From NCBI GenBank assembly GCA_023392595.1, contig JAEVYU010000067.1, positions 1 through 64,000 of the forward strand: a stretch of DNA of 64,000 nucleotides. Direction: 5' to 3'. Source of the stretch: Bacillota bacterium (GTDB lineage: Bacteria; Bacillota; UBA4882; UBA8346). The notes under the pieces were generated by a model, which had not been told where the DNA came from, searched no databases, and was given only the letters and a program-made list of their open reading frames with translations. Numbering within the stretch: the stretch's first letter is position 1; the number at the start of each line of letters is the position of its first letter. A program made the translations under genes and the position numbers. Positions 1 through 9,016 of this stretch are shown here, in pieces.

Positions 1-860
1 CGCCCTTTTTCGGGTGAATACCCCTAGAAACAGTAAAGTATGGTGAATATTAGCCTTTAAATGCTTCAAAATCAAAAAATTTAATCAAGAAAAATGCTGG
101 AAGGTTAATTAATCAGTGGTTCCTTAATAAAATATTTGAAGGCCCCTTAGTACTCCTCTTTTTTAGATTATAAAAAAGGCCATTTTCAACCCGTGAAAGC
201 GGATTAAAAATAGCCTCTGATTTATTCAGTCAACTATCCCGTTTTTTATTTCAATGACTCAAAAGCCGCTTCAATATCATATAAAATGGTTTATTGTAGA
301 CGGCAAGGATTCTTGTTTTAGTCGGCGGACTTCTTTTTCCCTTTTAGTTTCTTGCTGGCGATGGCCTTGGCAAACTACGGTTTCCTGCTCCCTCCATATG
401 TTTCATATTTATTCAAGCATTTTAAATTTATAACCATACCGCCAATTTTGGTTTAATGAGCGAGCCTGTTTTCGAATAACCATTTTTAATTGAGTTCCGT
501 TTTTGAATTGTTCTGTATGATGCACATCGAAATTTTCACCTAAAAGGGCACCAAATCCCTTGGCGCTCTGCAATTACATATTGGTGGACCTGAAGGAAAT
601 CGAACCCTTGACCTGGAGAAAGTTAGAAGTTTGAAACCAAAACTTGTATCTATGCTTTTCTGGCTTTTAATTTCTTTACTATAGCAGTTAGAATTGCAAC
701 CAATTTGTTGCATTCATTTATTAAGTTATGTACCGTGCCTTCTGAAACCAAACTAGCAGCCACTTTTCTGGATAATTCTGTAAATCATTCTTTTTTCCTT
801 TCACTCTTCTAAGAATATCAGACTACTGAACCAGGCGTAAAGTTAAAGCGCATTCATTAT
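1..860. other. gene-poor region with decayed sequence
   Basis: No open frame of useful length or recognisable RNA is seen here. The sequence is AT-rich and broken by stops on both strands. Short stretches on the minus strand around 250-390 read like scraps of a transposase C-terminus, but they are too degraded to name. The one clear item is the partial tRNA copy described separately. Confidence 0.5.
581..614 (-). repeat. partial copy of the tRNA-Ala 3' end
   Basis: This 34-base stretch matches positions 956-989, the T-arm, acceptor 3' strand and CCA of the nearby tRNA-Ala gene, with one mismatch and in the same orientation. No anticodon arm, D-arm or 5' acceptor strand follows it, so it is not a second tRNA. 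Duplicated tRNA 3' ends are what tRNA-targeting integrases leave behind as attachment sites. No integrase is present in the 340 bases between the copies, so any element has been lost or lay elsewhere. Confidence 0.7.
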
Positions 861-915
861 TTCATACTTCACCGCGCGTGTACGCGCCACTTCCCTCTTC
901 AAACTTCCAAATAAA

Positions 916-945
916 ACAAAAAACCCGCTTCTTAGCGAGTTTTGA
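916..945 (-). terminator. intrinsic terminator after tRNA-Ala
   Basis: On the minus strand an 8-bp stem (AACTCGCT paired with AGCGGGTT) with a short loop is followed by a T-rich run. It sits about a dozen bases after the tRNA CCA end. Confidence 0.75.
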
Positions 946-956
946 TTTGTTTGATT

Positions 957-1032
<76 letters not shown>

Positions 1033-1295
1033 GTTTGCTGAGTTAATGTCTTCATAAATGAATGACTCAGTGAACATTTAATATAATACCAAAGCACAGG
1101 GGGGTTGTCAATAATTATTTTTGAACTGTTACTGTCTTTAGGTGCAAATTTTTCCATTCCTATGAATTTCGTATCCCGGCAATGACAATTTTATAGTATA
1201 ATTGGAATGCAATGCTTCAAGATATGGCCCTGTTCTTTCTAAACTCAAGATAAACCATATTGATCATAAAAACGATTCATACTGGAGGCAATCCG

Positions 1296-2477
1296 ATGAA
1301 GAGGGAATTTCCCGCGCCCAAAAAGCCGCTGATCAAGAAAAAAACTATTATCCTTTCGATTACTTTAGCCTTATTTCTATGCATTTTGTTTGCCGGCGCG
1401 ATTGGGCCTTTGCTTCTCAATCCTATCGCAACCCTGCTCGTGAAAGAGCGAGTAGCTGCGGAATTCGGTGATAAACTCCACATTGGTTCGGCCCGGGTTT
1501 CATTTTTTAACGGAACCGTAGTCCAGGTTAATCAGATCGCCTTGGCCCAGGCGCCGGGTTTTGGCAAAGGAAACCTGCTTCAGGCCCAAAGCATTCATTT
1601 ACGGGTGGCGCTGCTTCCTCTGCTCCAAAAACAGCTGGTCATTAAGAATATCACTGTTCTCAAGCCGAAAATTGAAATGATTCAGTACAAAAACGGCGAC
1701 ATGAATATCGATTATTATCTGACGAAGTTCAACAGAAACGCCTCTTTGGTATCTTCCCAGGAATCAGCCATACCGGTCAGGCTTGATCGTTTTAACCTGG
1801 TCAACAGTAAAATTACTTTCAAAAGCTACGCCATCAGTCATGGGTATCAACCAACCCTCGTCTTTACCAGGGCAAATCTTACTTTAAACAACCTGGTCTT
1901 GCCCAATCCCGATAAAGTAGCCAGCGACTTTTCGGGTTCGGCTTTAATTGGTACAAGCCGTCCCGCCCAAATTAATTTCTATGGAACCGGACTTTTTGGT
2001 GGAAACAAACTCAGCTTTTCCGCAAAAAGCCGGATTAACAGTCTGCATTTAGCCGACTATGCGTACCTGGTTCCCGATTCCAAAGCCTCCGTCAAATCGG
2101 GTCTAGCTTCGATCAACTCCGATATGAATTGCCACAACGATTATTTAAACAGTTACCATCACGTCGTAATCAAAAGGCTGGAACTGGCCCCGAAAAACGG
2201 ACGCGCTTTCACCGGGACTCTCATGGGCGCGCCCGCCCATCTCTTAATAAAAGGCATCCAAGACGGCAAAGGGAGCTTGAATTTCGACTTTACTGTTTCC
2301 GGCCGGCTAACCGATTTAAGAGTCAATGCAAAATTCCGGATTATTCAGGCTGTTGCCAAAAGCCTCCGTGACAAACTTGATTTGGGAAAAATCGGAAATG
2401 CCGTTTCCTCCACTGTAAAAAATAGCGGAAATAAGGTTGTCGATGCATTGAAAGGACTCTTTACACATCGAAAATAA
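1296..2477 (+). CDS. AsmA/DUF748-like membrane-anchored envelope protein
   Basis: A 393-residue protein with a basic N-terminus, one transmembrane anchor (about residues 15-40) and a long extracytoplasmic part rich in alternating beta-strand patterns. The segment after the anchor (protein-family pattern of a helix, then 'IGSARVSFFNGTV' and 'IKNITVLKPKIEM') is typical of AsmA-like proteins, which act between the inner and outer membranes of diderm bacteria. The ATG at 1296 is chosen because GGAGG lies 7 bases upstream; an in-frame ATG at 1260 lacks this. Its stop is 1 bp from the stop of the convergent kinase gene. The family call is from sequence pattern alone, and substrate and partners are unknown. 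It is one of several hints of an outer membrane. Confidence 0.65.
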   Translation: MKREFPAPKKPLIKKKTIILSITLALFLCILFAGAIGPLLLNPIATLLVKERVAAEFGDKLHIGSARVSFFNGTVVQVNQIALAQAPGFGKGNLLQAQSIHLRVALLPLLQKQLVIKNITVLKPKIEMIQYKNGDMNIDYYLTKFNRNASLVSSQESAIPVRLDRFNLVNSKITFKSYAISHGYQPTLVFTRANLTLNNLVLPNPDKVASDFSGSALIGTSRPAQINFYGTGLFGGNKLSFSAKSRINSLHLADYAYLVPDSKASVKSGLASINSDMNCHNDYLNSYHHVVIKRLELAPKNGRAFTGTLMGAPAHLLIKGIQDGKGSLNFDFTVSGRLTDLRVNAKFRIIQAVAKSLRDKLDLGKIGNAVSSTVKNSGNKVVDALKGLFTHRK

Positions 2478-2478
2478 T

Positions 2479-4146
2479 TCATACCCGGAAGCAACTGCAG
2501 CCGATAAACTCCCGGATGATTGAATTTAAGGGAACTTCGCAGTCATCCATGGGTAAAAAGTAACTCAGGAATTTCAACAGCCGTTTGGCTTCGGAAAATT
2601 CCGGTTGCTCGTTCGTTATCTGCCGCAATAGAGGTTCGGCATACTTTTTTAAAACCGCCAACTCATAAATCAACGCCGAGTTAAACATCACATCCGCTTC
2701 TTCCTGAAAAGGAAAAATATGAGCCTCTTCTCCCCTGCGAACCATCGGCCACATCCCAATGGTCTTCAACGCGTCATGCCCCCGAAACTGGTTATCCCGC
2801 ACTATCCTGCGGATGACCCGGTTATCGGTCGTCGGGATCCGGTTATGGTCATCAATGTTTAACTGGGTTAAGGCGCTGATATAGATTTTAAACTTGTTAT
2901 CCTTGGGGATATTCAAAGTCAACTTGTCATTGAGACCGTGAATTCCTTCAATAATAATCGGTTGCTCTTTTGTAATCTGTAAGGTAACCCCGCTGCTTTC
3001 GCTGCGTCCTTTTTGAAAATCATAACGGGGCAAAACCACCGGATGACCCTGGATGAGCGCGGTCAAATGTTCATTGAAAAGATCGACATTTAAGGCCTCG
3101 ATGCATTCAAAATCGGGTAAACCGTCCGGTCCAAGCGGTGTCTGATGCCGGTCCACGAAGTAATCGTCAATGGAAATAGGAACAGGCCGCAAACCGTTGA
3201 CTTTAAGTTGTACCGCCAGACGCTGCGCAAATGTTGTTTTACCGGAGGATGAAGGCCCGGCAATTAAGATCAGTTTAATCCGTTCCCGATCCGCCGTGAT
3301 TTGGTCGGCAATTTGGCCAATTTTCTTTTCATGCAGCGCTTCGGCAATCCGGATCAATTCTCCGGACCGGCCGGCGGCTATCTGTTGATTAAGGGCGCCA
3401 ACATCCTCAATCTCCATGATTTGGCCCCATTTTTCAAACTCGTAAAAAATCCTGGCCAGTTTCCGCTGCTCCTCAAAACGGGGTAAACCCTTCGGACTGC
3501 TCTTGGTGGGAAAACGCAAAATAAAACCGGGCAAATAAAATTTCAAGTCAAACTGTTTCAAATAGCCTGTCGAGGGAACCATGTAACCGTAGAAATAATC
3601 TGAATAACTCCCACAATGATAAATATGAGTTTCCGGACTTTTTTTAAACTGCAGTAACCTGACTTTATCCATTTGCCCTTGCTGTTTGAAAAATTCGATC
3701 GCGTTGTTTAAGGGCAGCGTTTCTTTGGTAATCGGTTCATCGGCGTCAATAATGGCTTGCATCCGGTTAGCAATCAAGCGGAGTTCTTTTTCCGTAAAGG
3801 TATTGTGATTGGAAAGATAAATCTCCCCGTAAATGCCCTTGCTTAATGAATGTTCAAAACGTATTTTACAACCCGGGTACAGCTCTTCGGCAGCCCGCAG
3901 CATAACCAAAGACAGGCTGCGGGAGTATATCCGCACCCCATCCTCCTGGCTCAGGTCAATTGGCTCCAGCTTGCCGCCTTTTACAGGCGCATGGTTGAGA
4001 TCGCGAATTTCATAATCCAACCTCATGGCAACCACCGGAGAAATATATTCTGCCTGTAAATCACGGGCCATTTCCCTGAAAGTAGTCCCCAGAGAATAGG
4101 AACAGGTTGTTCCGTCCGGTAATTCAAAAGTTAAAATTTCAGCCAT
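2479..4146 (-). CDS. nucleoside (uridine-kinase-family) kinase with N-terminal TGS-like domain
   Basis: A 555-residue protein of the two-domain nucleoside kinase type. Residues 1-60 form a TGS/ubiquitin-like domain (starts with LTFELPDGTTCSY), and the next part resembles the second additional domain of threonyl-tRNA synthetase. From about residue 290 comes a uridine kinase/phosphoribulokinase fold with a P-loop GPSSSGKT near residues 296-303, followed by the DDYF motif. It is expected to phosphorylate a nucleoside with a nucleoside triphosphate; the exact substrate cannot be read. The start ATG has a GGGGGTGG ribosome binding site close upstream. The gene is convergent with the AsmA-like gene with a 1-bp gap, leaving no room for a terminator between them. 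Confidence 0.85.
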   Translation of the reverse strand: MAEILTFELPDGTTCSYSLGTTFREMARDLQAEYISPVVAMRLDYEIRDLNHAPVKGGKLEPIDLSQEDGVRIYSRSLSLVMLRAAEELYPGCKIRFEHSLSKGIYGEIYLSNHNTFTEKELRLIANRMQAIIDADEPITKETLPLNNAIEFFKQQGQMDKVRLLQFKKSPETHIYHCGSYSDYFYGYMVPSTGYLKQFDLKFYLPGFILRFPTKSSPKGLPRFEEQRKLARIFYEFEKWGQIMEIEDVGALNQQIAAGRSGELIRIAEALHEKKIGQIADQITADRERIKLILIAGPSSSGKTTFAQRLAVQLKVNGLRPVPISIDDYFVDRHQTPLGPDGLPDFECIEALNVDLFNEHLTALIQGHPVVLPRYDFQKGRSESSGVTLQITKEQPIIIEGIHGLNDKLTLNIPKDNKFKIYISALTQLNIDDHNRIPTTDNRVIRRIVRDNQFRGHDALKTIGMWPMVRRGEEAHIFPFQEEADVMFNSALIYELAVLKKYAEPLLRQITNEQPEFSEAKRLLKFLSYFLPMDDCEVPLNSIIREFIGCSCFRV

Positions 4147-4243
4147 TTTGCCACCCCCGGAATTTTCAACTCAACTCTTGCCAATAACGAGTTCTGGTAG
4201 ATAAATTATAAAGAAAGCAAAAATAAAGCTCAAGCTGAAGTAT

Positions 4244-4618
4244 TTACCACTTCAGCCTTTCTCCTACTTTCAAGCCGGAATGGAATACTGTTTCCGCCGG
4301 GAACACCAAAATAAAACAGGAATTTTCAAGGTATGGCCCGGTTTTATGAGGAACCAGGCATTCCATGATATAAATGACTTCTTGATCGCGGTTACAATAC
4401 ACTATATCAATGGCAAAACCTTTTCCAAACATATAAACGAATTTGCAAGGGTAACACAGCAATCCATTAATCCCTTCACCGGACGGCAACTTGCGAAACA
4501 CAAATAAACCCCCTAAGAATCGGGCCAAAAATCTCTCCGCTGCGAATACTAGCCCTACCCGGGTCCATTGTTCTCCTTCCCGGAAAATGGTCACAGTTTC
4601 ATATTCCATGGATTCCAT
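4244..4618 (-). CDS. DUF192 family protein
   Basis: A 124-residue protein that fits the DUF192 fold: a paired R-x3-R-x-GG segment near the start, a central patch ending in 'FAIDIVYCN' (the family's hydrophobic-IDVVF core), then 'PHKTGPYLE' and a C-terminal hydrophobic strand leading to a glycine turn. Family function is not established. AAAGGAG precedes the ATG at 4618; a second in-frame ATG lies 9 bases downstream. It lacks a signal peptide, unlike many DUF192 members in diderms. It stands alone between the kinase and the response regulator. Confidence 0.75.
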   Translation of the reverse strand: MESMEYETVTIFREGEQWTRVGLVFAAERFLARFLGGLFVFRKLPSGEGINGLLCYPCKFVYMFGKGFAIDIVYCNRDQEVIYIMECLVPHKTGPYLENSCFILVFPAETVFHSGLKVGERLKW

Positions 4619-4777
4619 TCATTCTCCTTTTCACCGTCATCCATTATATGCAAAAATACGAGCAAGACTTTACCCGAAAGGGTAAAGTCTTTCAATCGGT
4701 ATCCATATTGAAAATTTTCTTCTTTTTGGAGCTATGCGATTAGTAAATACTGTTCGCTTCATTCTTTAAAAAGTACA

Positions 4778-5437
4778 TTATCTGGCAATCAGACCTTTGC
4801 GATATGCATAAACCGCAACTTGGGTACGATCTTCCAGTTCCATTTTGCGCAAAATATTACTGACATGATTTTTCACAGTCTTCTCACTAATAAACAGTTG
4901 TTCGGCAATTTCTTTATTACTGGCGCCACAGGCGATATGGTTCACGATTTCAAATTCCCGGTTAGTTAAGCCTAACTGTTCCGGTAAAACAACCTGTTTC
5001 TCTTCAGACAAAAATTGCCTGAATTCAGCCAGCAACGTGGAGAGCAGACGCGGTTGGATATAAGCATCCCCCCGGGCTACTGTCCGTATAGCCTCGCAAA
5101 GAACAGAAAAATCACAATCCTTAAGAACATATCCCAGGGCGCCAGCCCTGATACTTTTTGATAAATGGTGCTGGTTGGTATCGGTAGTTATAATCAGTAC
5201 TTTCGCTGAGGGTAATTTCTGTTTCAAACCGGTTGTTAATTCTAATCCTTCATCCGCAATCAAATTGGTATCAATCAAGACCACATCGGGTTTCAAAGCG
5301 ATTATTCTCTCCAATGTTTCCAAACTAAATTGGGCTTCATCAATAATCATAAAGTCCTTTTGAGAACGGAGCATTTCTTTTACGTCCTGAGCTCCCGAAA
5401 CAAGATCAGTTACAATAAACAGTCTATAAACCGCCAT
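4778..5437 (-). CDS. NarL/FixJ-type response regulator (orphan)
   Basis: A 219-residue regulator. The receiver domain (about 1-125) has the phospho-acceptor aspartate in VVLIDTN and the conserved lysine in YVLKD, but the usual N-terminal acidic pair is reduced to TD (LFIVTD), which may weaken metal binding. The C-terminal LuxR-type helix-turn-helix (about 150-215, 'LTNREFEIVNHIACGASNKE') binds DNA. The start at 5437 is chosen because GAGGTG lies 9 bases upstream and the receiver fold starts right after it; a longer in-frame reading adds 12 unlikely residues. No sensor kinase is adjacent, so the partner and target genes are unknown. Confidence 0.88.
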   Translation of the reverse strand: MAVYRLFIVTDLVSGAQDVKEMLRSQKDFMIIDEAQFSLETLERIIALKPDVVLIDTNLIADEGLELTTGLKQKLPSAKVLIITTDTNQHHLSKSIRAGALGYVLKDCDFSVLCEAIRTVARGDAYIQPRLLSTLLAEFRQFLSEEKQVVLPEQLGLTNREFEIVNHIACGASNKEIAEQLFISEKTVKNHVSNILRKMELEDRTQVAVYAYRKGLIAR

Positions 5438-5580
5438 CCAAACGCACCTCGAATTGTCCATCACATCTACCAAAAACTTTCATCTCATTAAACTTCGGCA
5501 ATGTAGGTTCCGAACTTTATACTTTTCAAAAACATTTACCATTGCCATCCTTACCGAAACCAAAATTAACAAAATAAAAT

Positions 5581-5607
5581 AAAAAAACCGGAAATCCCGG
5601 TTTTTTA
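5581..5607 (-). terminator. intrinsic terminator after metK
   Basis: Read on the minus strand, AAAACCGGGATTTCCGGTTTT forms a hairpin followed by a T-rich run, a dozen bases past the metK stop. Confidence 0.85.
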
Positions 5608-5619
5608 TTTGTCTTATGG

Positions 5620-6798
5620 TCATCCCTTAAGCCTATCCACTTTATCCAAACGTTCCCAAGGCAAATCCAGATCGTTTCTGCCAAAATGTCCATAAGCGGC
5701 TGTTTGTTTATAGATCGGTCGGCGCAAATTTAAATCGCCAATAATTGCGGCCGGTCTGAAATCAAAGGTTTGTTTGACTAATTCCGCAATCTCTTCATCA
5801 GATTTTTTTCCGGTGCCGAAAGTATCGACCAGGATCGATACGGGCTTAGCCACTCCAATGGCATAGGCAATCTGAATCTCGCATTTTTTCGCAAGTCCGG
5901 CGGCTACCACATTCTTCGCGGCGTGGCGGGCAGCATAGGCGGCTGAACGGTCGACCTTCGTCGGGTCTTTTCCGGAAAACGCTCCACCGCCATGACGGGC
6001 CATTCCGCCATATGTATCAACAATGATTTTTCGGCCGGTCAGCCCGGAATCCCCTTGAGGTCCTCCCACTACGAAACGTCCGGTGGGATTTACCAAAAAC
6101 CGGCTGTTACCATCGATCATCTTCCCTGGTATTACCTTTTTAATTACCGTTTCGATAATATCTTTTTCAATTTGGTCATGCGTGACTGCCGAGTCATGCT
6201 GGCTGGAAATAATAACGGTATCGACGCGAACCGGAACTCCATCATCATATTCCACTGTAACCTGGCTCTTACCGTCCGGCCGTAGATAATTCAGCTCTCC
6301 ACTTTTCCTGACTTCGGACAGTTTCCGCGTTAATTGGTGGGCCAGGGCAATCGGCATCGGCATATATTCCGGCGTCTCATCACAAGCATATCCAAAAACC
6401 ATACCCTGATCTCCGGCGCCTATCGCTTCGATCTCCTTATCGCTCATCTCACCGTTTTTGGCTTCAAGAGCTTTATCGACACCTAAAGCGATATCAGCCG
6501 ATTGTTCATCAATAGAGGTTAAAATCGCGCAAGTATCACAATCAAAGCCGTATTTCGCCCGGGTATAACCAATCTCCCGGATAGTTTGCCGCACTACTTT
6601 CGGTATATCCACATAACAATTGGTGGTAATTTCGCCCATGACCAACACCATACCAGTGGTGACGGCACACTCACAAGCGACCCGCGACTGCGGATCCTCC
6701 GCAAAAATAGCATCAAGCACGGCATCGGAAATTTGGTCGCAGATCTTGTCGGGATGCCCCTCCGTTACCGACTCCGATGTAAATAAACGTCTTTCCAT
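5620..6798 (-). CDS. metK: S-adenosylmethionine synthetase
   Basis: A 392-residue MetK that makes S-adenosylmethionine from methionine and ATP in the cytoplasm. The hallmark motifs are present: GHPDKICDQ near the N-terminus, GAGDQGMVFGYA in the middle domain and GGGAFSGKDPTKVDRSAAY in the C-terminal domain. The length is normal. The ATG at 6798 follows GGAGGT by 8 bases; an upstream in-frame TTG is too close to that site. The gene is monocistronic, with an S-box riboswitch and attenuator in its leader and a terminator behind it. Confidence 0.98.
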   Translation of the reverse strand: MERRLFTSESVTEGHPDKICDQISDAVLDAIFAEDPQSRVACECAVTTGMVLVMGEITTNCYVDIPKVVRQTIREIGYTRAKYGFDCDTCAILTSIDEQSADIALGVDKALEAKNGEMSDKEIEAIGAGDQGMVFGYACDETPEYMPMPIALAHQLTRKLSEVRKSGELNYLRPDGKSQVTVEYDDGVPVRVDTVIISSQHDSAVTHDQIEKDIIETVIKKVIPGKMIDGNSRFLVNPTGRFVVGGPQGDSGLTGRKIIVDTYGGMARHGGGAFSGKDPTKVDRSAAYAARHAAKNVVAAGLAKKCEIQIAYAIGVAKPVSILVDTFGTGKKSDEEIAELVKQTFDFRPAAIIGDLNLRRPIYKQTAAYGHFGRNDLDLPWERLDKVDRLKG

Positions 6799-6820
6799 TT
6801 TCAAACACCTCCATATAAAA

Positions 6821-6846
6821 TAAATACCCCTCCGAAGATGAAGGGG
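6821..6846 (-). terminator. SAM-controlled attenuator in the metK leader
   Basis: On the minus strand CCCCTTC and GGAGGGG form a 7-bp stem with a 6-base loop, followed by TATTTATTTTAT. It lies between the S-box aptamer and the metK ribosome binding site. The bases at 6834-6841 (part of its 5' arm and loop) are complementary to the 3' P1 strand of the aptamer at 6859-6866 over 8 bases, which gives a competing antiterminator. Confidence 0.85.
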
Positions 6847-6855
6847 TTAAAATCA

Positions 6856-6990
6856 TTCTCATCTTCCAGAAATTTCTGGGGGAATTGGCACCCAAACACT
6901 GCTATTGCTACAAAACATTTGTTAAATGAGCAATACCAGTCGGGTTGCCGGGTTTCATCGGGCCGTTTCCCTCCACCTCTCTGGATGAGT
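6856..6990 (-). promoter_or_regulatory. SAM-I (S-box) riboswitch
   Basis: The minus strand carries the standard S-box landmarks in order: the P1 5' strand CTCATC, AGAGAGGTGGAGGGA, the core CCCGATGAAACCCGGCAACC, a variable P3 arm, GGTGCCAATTCC, and the P1 3' strand GATGAG. It precedes metK. Binding of S-adenosylmethionine should stabilise P1, free the downstream hairpin and stop transcription, so metK is made when SAM is low. The aptamer identity is direct from sequence; the direction of control follows from the pairing and from the known family. Confidence 0.97.
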
Positions 6991-7066
6991 ATTAAATTTT
7001 TCAATTTCAATAAAATTATAACCAACCGCTCGTTGTTTGTCAAACCTAAAATGCTATCCCATAAGA

Positions 7067-7486
7067 CTATTTATTTTCACCGTATTTTTTGGCCACTTCA
7101 ATTTTATTAATAGCCCTGGCCAAGGTAATCTCGGTCTGATTATAATTGATTTTTTCGACTAATGAATGACGGAGCGCCTCTTCAGCCTGACGTTTTTCTT
7201 CCAAAGCCTGTTCCACATCAACATTTTCCGGCAAATCAGCCGCTTCGGCAAGAATAATAACTTTTTGAGGAGTTACTTCCATAAATCCTTCGCTTACCGC
7301 CATAAAATTGTTTTCCCCGTCGATTTCATAGCGGAGTACACCGGTTGCCAGTTGGGTTATTAACCTTATATGTCCGGGCAATACTCCAACGATTCCATCG
7401 ATTGTGGGAGCTACAACGTAATCCACTTGTTTTTGCAGCTCCAGCCGATGCGGGGTGACCACTTCGAGCATAATTTGATTCCCCAT
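7067..7486 (-). CDS. atpC: F1 ATP synthase epsilon subunit
   Basis: A 139-residue epsilon subunit, the last gene of the operon. The N-terminal beta-sandwich ('LEVVTPHRLELQKQVD', then 'GVLPGHIRLITQLATG') is clear, and the C-terminal part forms the usual two-helix hairpin (about 90-135). It links the gamma subunit to the c-ring and can inhibit ATP hydrolysis. Its ATG overlaps the atpD stop by one base (TAATG), which implies translational coupling. Confidence 0.96.
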   Translation of the reverse strand: MGNQIMLEVVTPHRLELQKQVDYVVAPTIDGIVGVLPGHIRLITQLATGVLRYEIDGENNFMAVSEGFMEVTPQKVIILAEAADLPENVDVEQALEEKRQAEEALRHSLVEKINYNQTEITLARAINKIEVAKKYGENK

Positions 7487-8916
7487 TATTTTTTCTCCCC
7501 GGCTCCAGCGGAATCAGCCATTAATTTCTTACCGAGCTCAACAGCTTCATCAATCGTACCCACCATATAAAAAGCGGCTTCAGGAAGATCATCATGCTTA
7601 CCGTCTAAAATTTCTTTAAAGCCTCTTACGGTCTCAGCAATCGGTACATACTTGCCTTTCATTTGAGTAAATTGTTCAGCAACATGGAAAGGTTGCGACA
7701 AAAATTTCTCTAAACGTCTGGCTCGAGCTACAGTTAATTTATCGGCATCACTGAGTTCATCCATGCCTAAAATCGCGATAACATCCTGTAATTCATTGTA
7801 ACGCTGTAATGTTTCCTGCACTCTCCGGGCTACTTGATAATGTTCTTCACCAACAGCTTCCGGGGTCAGCAAACGCGAGGTGGAAGCCAAAGGATCAACC
7901 GCCGGATAAATGCCCTTATCCACGATACGCCGCTCCAGGTTGGTTGTGGCATCGAGATGGGTAAAAGCCGTAGCCGGCGCCGGATCGGTATAATCGTCAG
8001 CCGGAACATAAATGGCCTGAATCGACGTAATGGAACCGTTTTTAGTTGATGTGATCCGTTCCTGTAAAGCGCCCATTTCCGTTGCCAGAGTCGGTTGATA
8101 ACCAACCGCGGAGGGAATCCGGCCAAGAAGCGCCGAAACTTCCGAACCTGCCTGAGTGAAACGGAAAATATTATCGATAAAGAGCAAAACATCCTGGTTT
8201 TCACTGTCCCGGAAATACTCCGCCATAGTCAGCCCGGTTAAAGCAACCCGGAGTCTGGCTCCAGGGGGCTCATTCATCTGGCCGAAAACCAAAGCGGTCT
8301 TGTCGATAACGCCTGATTCCTTCATTTCAAGCCACAGGCTGTTTCCTTCACGGGTCCGTTCCCCAACTCCGGTAAAAACAGAATAGCCGCCGTGTTGAGT
8401 CGCAATATTATGAATTAATTCCATAATAATAACGGTTTTGCCAACGCCGGCGCCGCCGAATAACCCGACCTTGCCGCCTTTGGGATAAGGGGCCAACAGG
8501 TCGACGACTTTAATTCCGGTTTCCAGCATTTGCTGGACCGTAGCTTGTTCCTCATAACTTGGAGCTTTTCGGTGAATCGGTAAGCTGTGTGAAGCTTTTA
8601 CCGCCGGACCATCATCGACGATTTCCCCAACTACGTTGAAAATCCGGCCCAACACCTCGCGGCCAACCGGAACCGTAATCGGTTTATTATCGCTAAGGGC
8701 TTCCATACCCCGGATTAAACCATCCGTTGAACTTAAGGCCACGCAACGGACTTGATTGTTTCCCAATTGATGCATAACTTCAGATACAACAGTTCTTGTA
8801 TCATTGCCCGCTTGATATTTTACAGTTACAGCAGTATTAATATCGGGAATCTCTTCCGGCAAAAACTCAATGTCAAGAACAGGTCCGATAATTTGAACGA
8901 TGCGGCCAGTTGCCAT
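7486..8916 (-). CDS. atpD: F1 ATP synthase beta subunit (catalytic)
   Basis: A 476-residue catalytic subunit. The Walker A motif GGAGVGKT, the Walker B segment DVLLFIDNIFRFTQ, the catalytic-loop region GVGERTREGN and the ALLGRIPSAVGYQPTL segment are intact. It hydrolyses or makes ATP at the alpha/beta interfaces of F1. The ATG at 8916 has AGGGGG 8 bases upstream; a TTG one codon earlier is possible but less well placed. About 100 bases without a gene separate it from atpG. Confidence 0.98.
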   Translation of the reverse strand: MATGRIVQIIGPVLDIEFLPEEIPDINTAVTVKYQAGNDTRTVVSEVMHQLGNNQVRCVALSSTDGLIRGMEALSDNKPITVPVGREVLGRIFNVVGEIVDDGPAVKASHSLPIHRKAPSYEEQATVQQMLETGIKVVDLLAPYPKGGKVGLFGGAGVGKTVIIMELIHNIATQHGGYSVFTGVGERTREGNSLWLEMKESGVIDKTALVFGQMNEPPGARLRVALTGLTMAEYFRDSENQDVLLFIDNIFRFTQAGSEVSALLGRIPSAVGYQPTLATEMGALQERITSTKNGSITSIQAIYVPADDYTDPAPATAFTHLDATTNLERRIVDKGIYPAVDPLASTSRLLTPEAVGEEHYQVARRVQETLQRYNELQDVIAILGMDELSDADKLTVARARRLEKFLSQPFHVAEQFTQMKGKYVPIAETVRGFKEILDGKHDDLPEAAFYMVGTIDEAVELGKKLMADSAGAGEKK

Positions 8917-9016
8917 CAAAAAAGCCCCCTATTTTGAGAAATTTAATATATTATCTTGAATATATTTTTAAGGAAAGCCGAAAACTCCGGCAAAAATTCC
9001 ATACCGCATAATGCTG

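Noticed and set aside
7866..8204. 112-codon minus-strand frame inside atpD
   Set aside because: It is a shifted reading of the conserved atpD gene, with no ribosome binding site and an arginine-rich, unnatural composition.
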